Origin: Chryseobacterium vaccae
Lineage (GTDB): Bacteria; Bacteroidota; Bacteroidia; Flavobacteriales; Weeksellaceae
Reading direction: 5' to 3'
Length of the DNA: 64,000 nt
NCBI RefSeq assembly: GCF_009602705.1
Contig: NZ_VSWH01000001.1
Location: 2,108,001 to 2,172,000 of the forward strand
Of this stretch, positions 25,875-35,012 are shown piece by piece. The notes below the pieces were generated by a model. That model had not been told where the DNA came from and did no database searches. It saw only the letters and a program-made list of their open reading frames with translations. The translations under genes and the position numbers were made by a program. How positions within the stretch are numbered: the first letter of the stretch is position 1; each line of letters begins with the position of its first letter.

Positions 25875-26357
25875 ATGAAAAAAACTATCGCAATGGCTGC
25901 TTTGGCTATAGCTGTATCTTTCGGCGCAGTTTCATGTAAAAAGAAAGTTTCTGATGCTGATCTTCAGACTCAAGCTACAACAGTGGTAACTTCTAATCCC
26001 AATGCTTCTGTAGAAGTAAAAGAAGGTGTAGCCCACTTAAGCGGAACTTTCGCAGACCCGCAGTCTAAAGATGCCATGATTGCTAAATTAAAAGCCATCA
26101 ACGGAATCAAGGAAGTAATGGACATGGCAACTGTAGCAGCACCTCCTGCACCGGTTGAAACAACTGCTGCTGTAGATCCTGCGGTTCAGAAAAAAGTTCA
26201 GGATGCTGTTAAAGATTTCCCTTCTGTAAAAGTAGAGGTTGTAAACGGAGAACTTACTCTTACAGGAAATGTTTCAGGCCTTCAGGCAAGAAAAATCAAA
26301 GAATCAATCGACGCTTTGAAAATCGGAAAGTATAACAATAACCTAGTTGTAAAATAA
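25875..26357 (+). CDS. BON-domain lipoprotein (two BON domains)
   Basis: This is a 160-residue lipoprotein with Cys21 in AVSCKKK. Two BON-like domains follow, about residues 28-80 (SVEVKEGVAHLSGTF) and 100-160 (SVKVEVVNGELTLTGNV), with an Ala/Pro-rich linker. BON domains are thought to bind membranes or phospholipid and help envelope stability. It is 6 bases upstream of a partner with a BON-like half and an SH3b domain. Stress-linked expression is common for such proteins but is not shown here. Confidence 0.85.
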   Translation: MKKTIAMAALAIAVSFGAVSCKKKVSDADLQTQATTVVTSNPNASVEVKEGVAHLSGTFADPQSKDAMIAKLKAINGIKEVMDMATVAAPPAPVETTAAVDPAVQKKVQDAVKDFPSVKVEVVNGELTLTGNVSGLQARKIKESIDALKIGKYNNNLVVK

Positions 26358-26363
26358 TTTAAG

Positions 26364-26783
26364 ATGAGTACATTACAAGATAAATATTCAAGCGTAGTTT
26401 CAGCAGCTCAGTCTGCAGGAATTTCAAACCTTCAGGTTCAGGAGCAGGACGGTATCCTTTATGTTTCGGGAAATGCTTCCAATACAGCAGCAAAAGATGC
26501 GGTATGGAATGCTTTAGGAGCTATTGATTCTACCTATTCAGCTTCAGATATCAATATTGACGTACAGGTTGCAGGACTGGCTTCAGGAGCATCTTTAACG
26601 GTAGCTACAGAAGAATCTAACCTAAACATCAGACAGGAGCCGTCTACAGAGGCTGCTGTTGTAGGAAAAGCTGCAAAAGGTTCTTCAGTAACTCTTATTG
26701 AGCAGACTTCTGATGACTGGTGGAAAGTAAAAACAGATGACGGCCAGGAAGGCTATGCTTATTCAAGATATTTAAGAGCGTAA
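26364..26783 (+). CDS. BON-like plus bacterial SH3 domain protein, no signal peptide
   Basis: This 139-residue protein has an N-terminal half (about 1-68) with BON-like spacing (LQVQEQDGILYVSGNAS). A bacterial SH3 domain (about 78-139) follows, with NLNIRQEPSTEAAVVGKAAK, WWKVKTDDGQEGYAYSRYL. SH3b domains usually bind cell wall or peptides. It has no visible signal peptide, unlike its lipoprotein partner, so it may be cytoplasmic or exported by another route. It is co-transcribed with the BON gene and ended by a strong terminator. Confidence 0.8.
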   Translation: MSTLQDKYSSVVSAAQSAGISNLQVQEQDGILYVSGNASNTAAKDAVWNALGAIDSTYSASDINIDVQVAGLASGASLTVATEESNLNIRQEPSTEAAVVGKAAKGSSVTLIEQTSDDWWKVKTDDGQEGYAYSRYLRA

Positions 26784-26820
26784 TTTTTAAAAAAAGTTAA
26801 ACTTTAACAAATATTTGCCA

Positions 26821-26847
26821 AACATCTCCGAAAGGGGATGTTTTTTT
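26821..26847 (+). terminator. Rho-independent terminator after the BON/SH3b pair
   Basis: The stem AACATCTCC / GGGGATGTT (one G-T pair) carries a GAAA tetraloop and is followed by seven T. Confidence 0.9.
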
Positions 26848-26881
26848 ATACTTTTACGCCTTTAAAAAAAAGCGATTAACC

Positions 26882-29662
26882 ATGAAGAAATTATTATCGG
26901 TGCTGATGCTGGCATGTACGGTTCTGATGTTACATGCCCAGAGCCTGCATATTGACGGAAAAGTATCAGATCCCGACAAAAAAGCCGTAGAAAATGCAAC
27001 GGTTTATCTCCTGAAAGAAAAAGATTCATCCATTATTAATTATACGTCTACCAATAAAGAAGGTAAGTTTTCCCTGAAAACTGATGCTGTGAATGAGCCT
27101 TCTTTTTTAAAAATTGATGCTGATAAGCTTCAACCCTATTCTAAAAAACTTGAAAAAATAAGTCAATCCCTGACATTGGGAGATATAGAACTGGAAAAAG
27201 GCAAAGTAACGAGTATTGATGAAGTAAAAATCACCGCTTCTCCGGTAAAAATAAAAAAAGACACTATTGAGTTTAATGCTTCTGCCATCAAAGTACGTCC
27301 CGACAGTAAAATTGAGGAGCTTCTGAAGCAGATTCCCGGTGTAGAAATTAACAACGAAGGAAAAATCACGGTAAACGGAAAGGAAGTAGATCAGATCATG
27401 ATCAATGGAAAACCTTTCTTTGATAAAGACGGTAAAATTGCCCTTCAGAACCTTCCCGCAGATATTATTAAAAATATCCAGTTTACCACTACCAAATCCA
27501 AAGAAGAGGAACTGAGCGGAAAGACAGCAAAATCAAATAACACGACTATTAATTTTAATATTGACGAAAAGAAGAACAAAGGTCTGATATCAAGGCTTAC
27601 CGTCGGATACGGCTCCGATAAACGGTACGAGGGCAGCGCTCTTTTAAGCTACTTTAAAAAAGACACTAAAATAAGTTTACTTGCCGCTTCCAACAACATC
27701 AATTCCCAGGGATTTTCCAATGATGAAGTTTTTGACAGTATGGGACACGGCCGTAATTCATGGCTGATGCAGGGAGGATCTGTTTCCACCGTAGGAAATA
27801 CCACCTATTACACTTCTGGTGGGAATACTAAAGGGATACAAAAGTCAACAACGGTAGGATTCAATTATAGTGACAAACTTGGAAAAGATGCTGATCTGGA
27901 TACGTTCAGCTTAATGTACGGAGATTCTGATCTGGAAACAAGATCTAAGGTTTCAAGAACTACCCTTCTTCCGGAATTTACGCTGAAAACCAATTCTGAA
28001 AACAGCGGCGAAAGTGAAAATAAGCAGTACAGCTTCGATACTTCAGCGAAAATCAAGCTGGATTCTCTTAGCAGTATTTACATTTCACCAAGATTTAACA
28101 GCTCCAGAACTTTCAGCTTTAATAATTCAAGATCATCTACTTTCCAGAACAACAGTCTTCTGAACGAAAGTGACGCATATACCAGTACTGAAACGATAAA
28201 CAATTCCTTCAATCCTTATATTTATTTTTCCAGAAAATTCAGTAAAAAAGGACGTTCCCTGAGTGCTAAAATGAACAGTGCCATCTCTGAATCAAGAAGG
28301 GATAACCTTAACCGTTCAGAAACGGTATTTTTTCAAAACAGTAACGTAACCACTCCGGTGAATGACAACAGGAATCAGCTTGCAAAAAACAGGAACCAGA
28401 GCAATGAATATAATTTCGGACTGGGATATTCTGAACCGATTTCAGATTCACTATCCGTTAATTTTGAATTGAACTACAGCTCAAAAATAACCCGTGATCT
28501 GAGAGATGTTAATGATTTTGATGCCGCTACCGGGCAATATACAGACTATAATACTTCCCTTTCCAACAGCATGAGGCAGAAAATCAACAAGCTAACTCCT
28601 GAACTTACTTTCAGCCTCAATAAAAAGAAAGTAAATATCTGGGCTTCTCTGAACCTTGATGTTTCGGATATGAATGTTAATTCCGTTTTCAACGGACAGC
28701 AGTACAATCTTCAGAAAAGTTTTGTTCTTCCGGGCTATAATGTCAATCTTAATTATGAGCTTTCTCAAAATAAAAGGTTAAGCTTCTATCATTATGCAGA
28801 TTTCAACATTCCCGGCGCAGAGCAGCTTACCCCTTATGAAGATACTTCTAATCCATTGGTGACTTATACGGGTAATCCCAACCTTAAAAATACCTGGACC
28901 AATAACAGCTACCTGTATTTCAATAATTACAATATGGTAAAAAATATGAGTTATTATCTGAATATCGGGTTTACGTACAGGGATAATGATATTATTAATT
29001 ATTCAAAGTATGACAGTGCAGGGAAACAGCTTGTTACGTACGATAATATAAGTGGTAATAAAAATATCAATGCGGGAGCCGGTTTCAGCAAAAGCTTCAA
29101 ATGGAAAGAGAATAAAGTGACCATCAGCCCAAGGTTCAATATGCAGTATAACTTCAATAAAGGGTTTATCAACGGACAGCTCTTTACCAGTGATTCATAC
29201 AGCATCAATCCGGGGCTGAATCTTACTTATGAAATTAAAGACAAGGTGACCATTAAACCATCATACAGACTTGGATATAATTTTTCAAAATACACCAATT
29301 ACAGTATCGACCAGATAAATACTACCAGCCAGGCCCTGAAGCTGGAACTGACGAATTATCTTTTCAAGAGCAGGCTGGTTTTAGGAAATGATTTTGAATA
29401 CAACACCAATTCTAATATCGCTCCCGGTTTTAAAAGAGATTTCTACTTCTGGAATACGAGTTTAGGATATTCTTTCTTCAATAAACAGTTTACGGCAAAA
29501 GTAAAGATTTATGATGTTCTGAACCAGAATCAGAGTGTAAGAAGAACGATTTCCAACGCTTATTTTGAGGACCGTGAAGATCTTATCCTGAAACGCTATG
29601 TGATGTTTTCCATCAGCATGAAACTGAATAAATTTGCAGGAAAAAAAGCACAGGGAAAATAA
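26882..29662 (+). CDS. Large outer-membrane beta-barrel protein, CarboxypepD_reg / plug / OMP_b-brl_3 type
   Basis: This is a 926-residue exported barrel with a signal peptide (about 1-20). A carboxypeptidase-regulatory-like domain (about 22-112) and a plug-like region (IEELLKQIPGVEINNEGKIT, KEVDQIMINGKPFF) precede a long barrel rich in Asn, Ser and aromatic strands. The end FSISMKLNKFAG fits a terminal strand. There is no TonB box at the N-terminus that I can identify. It belongs to the same broad class as the barrel at 16.5-18.8 kb, and the ligand is unknown. Confidence 0.85.
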   Translation: MKKLLSVLMLACTVLMLHAQSLHIDGKVSDPDKKAVENATVYLLKEKDSSIINYTSTNKEGKFSLKTDAVNEPSFLKIDADKLQPYSKKLEKISQSLTLGDIELEKGKVTSIDEVKITASPVKIKKDTIEFNASAIKVRPDSKIEELLKQIPGVEINNEGKITVNGKEVDQIMINGKPFFDKDGKIALQNLPADIIKNIQFTTTKSKEEELSGKTAKSNNTTINFNIDEKKNKGLISRLTVGYGSDKRYEGSALLSYFKKDTKISLLAASNNINSQGFSNDEVFDSMGHGRNSWLMQGGSVSTVGNTTYYTSGGNTKGIQKSTTVGFNYSDKLGKDADLDTFSLMYGDSDLETRSKVSRTTLLPEFTLKTNSENSGESENKQYSFDTSAKIKLDSLSSIYISPRFNSSRTFSFNNSRSSTFQNNSLLNESDAYTSTETINNSFNPYIYFSRKFSKKGRSLSAKMNSAISESRRDNLNRSETVFFQNSNVTTPVNDNRNQLAKNRNQSNEYNFGLGYSEPISDSLSVNFELNYSSKITRDLRDVNDFDAATGQYTDYNTSLSNSMRQKINKLTPELTFSLNKKKVNIWASLNLDVSDMNVNSVFNGQQYNLQKSFVLPGYNVNLNYELSQNKRLSFYHYADFNIPGAEQLTPYEDTSNPLVTYTGNPNLKNTWTNNSYLYFNNYNMVKNMSYYLNIGFTYRDNDIINYSKYDSAGKQLVTYDNISGNKNINAGAGFSKSFKWKENKVTISPRFNMQYNFNKGFINGQLFTSDSYSINPGLNLTYEIKDKVTIKPSYRLGYNFSKYTNYSIDQINTTSQALKLELTNYLFKSRLVLGNDFEYNTNSNIAPGFKRDFYFWNTSLGYSFFNKQFTAKVKIYDVLNQNQSVRRTISNAYFEDREDLILKRYVMFSISMKLNKFAGKKAQGK

Positions 29663-29683
29663 CTCCCTTATCATATTCATTCA

Positions 29684-29713
29684 ATGGCCGGAATTTTTCC
29701 GGCTATTTTTTTT
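29684..29713 (+). terminator. Rho-independent terminator after the barrel gene
   Basis: The 7-bp core stem GCCGGAA / TTCCGGC has a 3-base loop, is extended by weaker pairs, and is followed by eight T. Confidence 0.85.
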
Positions 29714-29735
29714 GAATTGAGCCCTTAATTATTTT

Positions 29736-29975
29736 AACCACAACAGGCACGAAAGATTCTGCACTTATTTTTAAGTTAAATGCTTCCGTATATAAGCTCA
29801 CTTAAGGTTCTTAAAAATCTACGATTTTATAAAAGATCTCCACTATCTGCTTGATATGCGAGATAATAAAATATCCACAAGATCTATGCGATCTGAGGAA
29901 TCTGTGGGAAATTCAATTTGTATGGAAAACATTTCAATCATTAAAATTTTTGCGACTTTGCGTTAAACCAACAAA
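29736..29975 (-). repeat. Dispersed intergenic repeat, partial copy (family AB, B half)
   Basis: The 426-base gap before the next gene holds the terminator and this copy. It shares ACCACAACAGGCACGAAAGA, TTTTTAAGTTAAA, AGCTCACTTAAGGTTCTTAA, TACGATTTT and GCGATCTGAGGAATCTGTG with the copies at 16.2 and 21.8 kb. Its 3' end holds TGCGACTTTGCGTTAA, the inverse of a segment at 16066. Other than a doubtful 25-codon frame (29991-30068) I see no gene in the gap. Confidence 0.6.
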
Positions 29976-30088
29976 AGACATTAACAAAATATGGAAATAT
30001 TTTACGATGAATTGATTTTCAAAGAAGAATTATCTGATAAAATATCAGAAAAGCATTTTTATTTCTAAATTAGCCGCAAATTTTATGT

Positions 30089-31948
30089 ATGAAGATTCCG
30101 GTTTCAATTTTATTCATTTTTCTTTTCATTTTTGGTAATGCCCAAAACAAAGATCAGAAAGATACTTTTGTAAAAGATAATTTCACTAAAAAGGAAGTTT
30201 ACATCCCTATGCGTGATGGAACGAAGCTTTTCACCGCCATCTATATTCCGAAAGATATTTCTAATAAAAATAAATATCCGTTCCTGATGCAGAGAACCTG
30301 CTATAGTATTGCTCCATACGGGGAAAATGAATATAAAGCTAAAGTGGGACCTAACTCATACCTGATGAAAGACAAATATATTTTCGTGTATCAGGATGTC
30401 CGCGGAAGATATATGAGTGAAGGAACATTCACCAATATGACCCCTCAGGTAGACCGTAAGACAAAGAAAGATGTGGATGAAAGCACAGATACCTACGACA
30501 CTATTGAGTGGCTTTTGAAAAATGTAAAAGACAATAACGGTAAGGCAGGTCAATACGGAACTTCTTATCCTGGCTTTTACACTGCTGTAGGAACACTGGC
30601 GCAACACCCTGCTTTGGTTGCCTCTTCTCCTCAGGCTCCGATTTCTGATTTCTGGAATGATGATTTTCTTCATAACGGAAAGTTTATGCTGGGGTATTTC
30701 AAAACATTTCCTGTTTTCGGAGTACAGAAAACAAAGCCTGAAAATAAAGCATGGTATACAGATTCTATGATTAAAGCCACTTCGGAAGACGGTCTTAAAT
30801 TTTACAGAGACATGGGAACTTTAAAGGATGGGTATGAAAAGTATTATAAAGACAATTTCTTTATGACTGAAATTATGAGCCATCCCAATTATGATGAATT
30901 CTGGCAGAAAAGAGGCCTGCTTCAACATTTAAAAGATATAAAACATGCGGTAATGACTGTTGGAGGCTGGTTTGATGCAGAAGATCTTGCAGGTCCTTTA
31001 AATATTTATAAAACGATTGAAAAGACAAGTCCGAAAGCCAAAAATACCATTGTAATGGGACCTTTCTCACACGGAGGCTGGTCGCAGGAACAGGGAAAAC
31101 ATTTCCACCACCAGACATATTTTGGGGACAGCATTGCTACCTATTATCAAAAAAATGTTGAAACTAGGTTCTTCAGCCATTATCTGAAAGGAAATACTAA
31201 AGAAGATGCAGGACTTCCTGAGGCTTTAATGTATGATACGGGCTCCAAAGGATGGAGAGAATTTACATCTTATCCTCCAAAAAATGCTCAGAAAATCAAT
31301 TTTTATTTAGCAGGAGGAACATTGAAAAAATCAGCAGGACAGGGCTATTCAGAATATTACAGCGACCCGAACAATCCTGTATTAAGCTCTGATAACCTGA
31401 AAGATTTCAACGGTTTTACCCCAAGAAATTACATGTCGGAAGACCAGAGATTTGCAGAAGGCAGACCTGATGTACTGACCTTCACAACCGATATTTTAAC
31501 GGAAGATATTACTTTCGGAGGTGAGATCATGGCCAAACTGAATGTTGCCTCTACTTCTACTGATGCTGACTTCGCTGTAAAGCTGATTGATGTTTATCCT
31601 GAAGATTTCAAACCGAAAGAAAAGAAAGATGGTGTAATCTACGGAAATTACCACCAGATGGTAAGAAGCGAAATTATGCCGGCAAGATTCAGAAATTCTA
31701 AGGAAAAAGGAGAAGCACTGGTTCCCAATCAGAAAACCGCTGTGAATTTCAGGCTGCAGGATGTAATGCATACCTTTAAAAAAGGCCATAGAATACAGAT
31801 TCAGATCAGCAGTACTTGGTTTCCCCTGTTTGCTTTAAATCCGCAAAAGTTCCTTGAAAATCCAAATTTTGCAACAAAAGAAGATTATACGAAAGCATTC
31901 ATTAAAGTCTATGATGACAGTTCTATTGAAGCTGATATTCTAAAATAA
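30089..31948 (+). CDS. CocE/NonD family hydrolase (X-Pro dipeptidyl-peptidase-like)
   Basis: This is a 619-residue exported hydrolase with a signal peptide (about 1-18). The alpha/beta-hydrolase core runs from VYIPMRDGTKLFTAIYIPK, with the nucleophile in GTSYPG, an Asp in WFDAEDLAGP and a His in GPFSHGGW. A C-terminal jelly-roll domain starts near 420 (NFYLAGGTLKKSA to IQISSTWFPLF). The family covers cocaine-esterase-like and glutaryl-7-ACA acylase/aminopeptidase-like enzymes acting on esters, amides or N-terminal dipeptides. The substrate is not predictable. It is a single gene with its own terminator. Confidence 0.88.
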   Translation: MKIPVSILFIFLFIFGNAQNKDQKDTFVKDNFTKKEVYIPMRDGTKLFTAIYIPKDISNKNKYPFLMQRTCYSIAPYGENEYKAKVGPNSYLMKDKYIFVYQDVRGRYMSEGTFTNMTPQVDRKTKKDVDESTDTYDTIEWLLKNVKDNNGKAGQYGTSYPGFYTAVGTLAQHPALVASSPQAPISDFWNDDFLHNGKFMLGYFKTFPVFGVQKTKPENKAWYTDSMIKATSEDGLKFYRDMGTLKDGYEKYYKDNFFMTEIMSHPNYDEFWQKRGLLQHLKDIKHAVMTVGGWFDAEDLAGPLNIYKTIEKTSPKAKNTIVMGPFSHGGWSQEQGKHFHHQTYFGDSIATYYQKNVETRFFSHYLKGNTKEDAGLPEALMYDTGSKGWREFTSYPPKNAQKINFYLAGGTLKKSAGQGYSEYYSDPNNPVLSSDNLKDFNGFTPRNYMSEDQRFAEGRPDVLTFTTDILTEDITFGGEIMAKLNVASTSTDADFAVKLIDVYPEDFKPKEKKDGVIYGNYHQMVRSEIMPARFRNSKEKGEALVPNQKTAVNFRLQDVMHTFKKGHRIQIQISSTWFPLFALNPQKFLENPNFATKEDYTKAFIKVYDDSSIEADILK

Positions 31949-31956
31949 ACAATTAT

Positions 31957-31990
31957 AAAGGTGGCTGAGATTTTCAAAGCCACCTTTTTT
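31957..31990 (+). terminator. Rho-independent terminator after the CocE-like gene
   Basis: A perfect 10-bp stem AAAGGTGGCT (31957-31966) / AGCCACCTTT (31978-31987) runs into a T-tract. Confidence 0.9.
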
Positions 31991-32004
31991 GATCTGTTGT
32001 TAAA

Positions 32005-32290
32005 TTTTGGCTAAAGCCAATGGATTCATTTTTATTATTTAGGAAGACTAAAGCCCCCTCTATTGAATAAATTCTACGCTCTACACTGAATGATTTTTAG
32101 TAGTGATTTTTGTTGGTATTTTTATTGTCTCGCGGATTGCGCAGATTTATTTTCAACATTAATAAAAATCGTAGATTTTTAAAACTCTTATATAAACTTT
32201 TATCCATAAAGTTTTTCAACTTAAAAATTACTACAGTGTAAAAATATTTTGTATCTGTCGTGATTTAATATTTCCCACAGAATACACGAA
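32005..32290 (+). repeat. Dispersed intergenic repeat, full-length copy (family AB)
   Basis: This fills most of a 407-base gap. It is the same element as 16174-16467 in the opposite orientation, with TTTTGGCTAAAGCC, CTCTATTGAATAAATTCTAC, TCTCGCGGATTGCGCAGATT, AATAAAAATCG and AATATTTCCCACAGA in order. GGCTAAAGCC is itself a small dyad. No ORF of note is present. Confidence 0.75.
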
Positions 32291-32355
32291 TTATATTGAT
32301 GTTTGGGGATATTTTTTATTTTGTAGCTGACTAATATTATACCGAAACAGGGTCA

Positions 32356-32967
32356 TTATTCTTCAATGGTTCTGAATGTAAGATTTACTCTTGGTGTTTT
32401 TATTTTTGTGGTGGGTGGAAGGCGATGGAGCCAGTTTTCCTGGGTTATTCCTTTCATTACAAGCAGGCTTCCGTTTTCCAGGAATATTTCTACTTTTTCC
32501 TTTGTTGTTTTATGTTTAAAGAGGAACTTTCTCTCTGCACCGAAAGTCAAAGAAGCGATGGCTCCGTGTTTTTTGAGGTCCTTCTCTCCGTCGCTGTGGT
32601 AGGCCATCCCTTCACTTCCGTCATGATATAAATTCAGGAGACAGGAATTGTAGGTTTCACCTGAAATTTCCTCACACTTTTGTTTCAGTTCCAGTAGTTC
32701 AGGAGTCCAGGGTTGGGCATATTTTGTCCGTTTGGAATAGGTATATTCAAAAGCTTTTTCACCAAACCAGGCTACTTTTCTTTTGGTTAAAATCAGTTTT
32801 CCGAAAATTACCGCTTCATCATTTTCCCATGGAATCTGGTTAAACAGATAATCGTAAAAGGCATCCGATTTTTCTTTAGAAAATACTTTTCCATAGTAAT
32901 GAACAGTTCCGTCATTCGGAAGGATATTTAAGGGATATTCTGATAGTTCTTCGAACAGGCTCATCAT
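32356..32967 (-). CDS. AlkB-like Fe(II)/2-oxoglutarate-dependent DNA/RNA demethylase
   Basis: This 203-residue oxygenase has the AlkB core: CLLNLYHDGSEGMAYHSD carries the His-x-Asp iron ligands, the distal His is in NWLHRLPPT, and RVNLTFR has the two Arg that bind 2-oxoglutarate. AlkB repairs 1-methyladenine and 3-methylcytosine by oxidative demethylation. It is a stand-alone gene. Another alkylation-repair gene (AraC-Ogt) lies 2 kb away on the same strand. Confidence 0.93.
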   Translation of the reverse strand: MMSLFEELSEYPLNILPNDGTVHYYGKVFSKEKSDAFYDYLFNQIPWENDEAVIFGKLILTKRKVAWFGEKAFEYTYSKRTKYAQPWTPELLELKQKCEEISGETYNSCLLNLYHDGSEGMAYHSDGEKDLKKHGAIASLTFGAERKFLFKHKTTKEKVEIFLENGSLLVMKGITQENWLHRLPPTTKIKTPRVNLTFRTIEE

Positions 32968-33249
32968 AATTCAGGAAATTTAGTAATGGTTTAATGTATA
33001 TATGATTTTTGCACCATTATTATTCATCTTCACTCTGATGATGAATATCATATTCAATAGAAACCAGGCCTTTACCATTTGTAATTTTAAAATTCATTGA
33101 TCTTTACTCTAATCTGAAGATTTCCAGATTTTAAAGGTAAGATAAAATACAAATACATGGGTAGTTTTCTGACAAATGAATCATCAACAGAAATAGATTT
33201 CAGCTTGTCCAAGAATGGCTGCCAGCCCAAATTTTAATATACTTCCGGG

Positions 33250-34029
33250 CTACCATTTACATTCTTTCAGGTTTATAAGCCCACTGGTATTTAACTGGGT
33301 GAGAAAGCTTCTCCGCCCTATCCCTTCACAGTTAAGGGTCTCAAGTGCACTAAGGCCTGTTACATTAACTTTCCGTAAAGGATTGTCATTAAGGTTAACA
33401 GATATGAGTTGGGTAAGGGTTCTCAAATCAATTTCTTCTATCAGGTTTTTATTGAGTTTCAAATCTTTCAACTCTGGTGAACCATTGGCTTTGAAACTGG
33501 TAATTTGATTATCCCATAGCCATGCCTTAACCAACTTAGGTGTATCATTTAGATCAACCCTTTGTAACTTATTCCAGTTGATATCAATTTCTCTTAATTT
33601 TGTAAGCCCGTTTAAATCAATGGATGATAATTGATTGTTATCTAAAGCAAGAATCTCCAGGTTTGAGCATCCCTTTAATTTTATCTGGGTAATTTCATTT
33701 CTGAAACCATAAATAAATTTTAGGGTTTTCATGCCTTCAAGATCAACTGTTTTTAGTTTATTCTCGTAAAACCCGAGATCTTCCAGACTGGTAAAGTTTT
33801 TGATTCCTGCCAAAGAGGTAATACCAGCCTTAACCACATACAATTCTTTGACGTTCGCCACTTCTGATTTTTGAATGTTCCCATCTTTATTGGTATCGAG
33901 GCCTAATTCAATCAGCGCATCTTTAAAATTTTTATCCGGGAATGATATGGTTTGCGCTTTCACATCAACAGCGGCACAAACAAATACCAAATTGACAAGA
34001 ACGATATATAGTAATTTCATTTTCTGCAT
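33250..34029 (-). CDS. Secreted leucine-rich repeat protein
   Basis: This 259-residue exported protein has a signal peptide (about 1-25). A short helix region with IQKSEVANVKELYV precedes about eight 20-24-residue leucine-rich repeats such as LEILALDNNQLSSIDLNGLT and LRKVNVTGLSALETLN. This layout resembles internalin-type surface LRR proteins. The gene ends soon after the last repeat with no sorting domain, so the protein would remain periplasmic or leave by an unseen route. It follows the 34.0-34.7 kb gene by 12 bases, so they form one unit. Confidence 0.8.
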   Translation of the reverse strand: MQKMKLLYIVLVNLVFVCAAVDVKAQTISFPDKNFKDALIELGLDTNKDGNIQKSEVANVKELYVVKAGITSLAGIKNFTSLEDLGFYENKLKTVDLEGMKTLKFIYGFRNEITQIKLKGCSNLEILALDNNQLSSIDLNGLTKLREIDINWNKLQRVDLNDTPKLVKAWLWDNQITSFKANGSPELKDLKLNKNLIEEIDLRTLTQLISVNLNDNPLRKVNVTGLSALETLNCEGIGRRSFLTQLNTSGLINLKECKW

Positions 34030-34041
34030 TTTTATTAATTT

Positions 34042-34656
34042 TTATCTTGCCATGTTTACCTTAATTACCTTACGATCACCCGCCACCTCAACAAATTCAC
34101 CTATTTCTTCTTCAAACCCCCTTGAACTATACTGTGTTTCTGTTGGTACATAACCTCCTCCCATTTGTTGTCCAAGCATATTGTAATTCGCAACAACAGG
34201 TCCGGACTGTACCTGAGAACTCGTTACTTTTTCCCAGGCAACCCAACTCACGATATAGTATTTCCCTGGTTTTAAATTAACAAATTCAAAATTGCCTTTA
34301 TCATCCAAGGTTTTCGTTTCTATTTTTGCCATAACCGCTTCTTTTGTCAGAGCCGCCTGCTTTCTTTTACTGTTATATTTTTTCCGCAGTTCTAAATACT
34401 CCAAAAGATGAGGCGTTACAGGAAAGAGCAAAACCTTATCCGTATAATGCGGATAATTGGTATACCCTCGTTTTTTAAATGAAACATTCCCCTGAATAGT
34501 ATTGGTTCCTTCTTCAAGCATTTTATATGCTTCCTGTTTATTGAATTCTGCTGTGGGAAGAACATATTCTATTTTCTTTTGTGCCCTGGCCATAAAGGAA
34601 AACCCAAGCAAAAAAGCAATAGTTCCCCATAAATACTTTTTTATACTGTTGTTCAT
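34042..34656 (-). CDS. Secreted protein with carboxypeptidase-regulatory-like segment, 204 residues
   Basis: The specific family is not recognised. It has a signal peptide (about 1-26, ending ARAQ). A region with GNVSFKKRGYTNYPHYTDKV follows, then a DDKGNFEFVNLKPGKYYIVS motif that is typical of transthyretin-like, carboxypeptidase-regulatory domains. The C-terminus reads IGEFVEVAGDRKVIKVN. It looks like a periplasmic or surface beta-sandwich protein. It is upstream of and co-oriented with the LRR gene, so they may act together at the envelope. Confidence 0.65.
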   Translation of the reverse strand: MNNSIKKYLWGTIAFLLGFSFMARAQKKIEYVLPTAEFNKQEAYKMLEEGTNTIQGNVSFKKRGYTNYPHYTDKVLLFPVTPHLLEYLELRKKYNSKRKQAALTKEAVMAKIETKTLDDKGNFEFVNLKPGKYYIVSWVAWEKVTSSQVQSGPVVANYNMLGQQMGGGYVPTETQYSSRGFEEEIGEFVEVAGDRKVIKVNMAR

Positions 34657-34830
34657 GATAGTAAATTTACTGATGTTAAATTACTTAGAAATCAATCAGT
34701 AGAAAATACCTAAATTTAGCTATTTTTATATAAAATCCTCATTCTCAGATTAGAGACACGTTTCTTAATTGTATGCTTTTGATTAATGGGATTGATTGTA
34801 TAGGCCAGTTTGGGATAAGGTTTTCTATTT

Positions 34831-34975
34831 ACAGAGCTTGGAAGCTGGTAGATGGAATAGAGAGGTTCTGAAGGTCATCAATAATAGATTGCCATCTTTT
34901 TTAGCTAATGTGATTTTACAGAGATTATCAATAGGTATAACCATGAGTAACTTCCAGCTCCCTTTTTCCGGCCAT
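34831..34975. repeat. Degenerate inverted-repeat element in a 356-base gap
   Basis: The gap between two minus-strand genes has no gene. It holds GAGCTTGGAAGCTGGTAGAT (from 34834) and an inverted partner CTTCCAGCTCCC (from 34951). Both resemble arms of the clearer element at 37663-37810, so this is probably a decayed member of the same family. Confidence 0.45.
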
Positions 34976-35012
34976 TAATACTAGTTTTCTTAGCTCGAAC
35001 TCTCAGGTTATT

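Noticed and set aside
29991..30068. 25-codon open frame (MEIFYDELIFKEELSD...) in the gap before the CocE-like gene
   Set aside because: Too short, no clear ribosome site or conserved feature, and it lies beside a repeat copy. It may be a chance frame or a gene relic.
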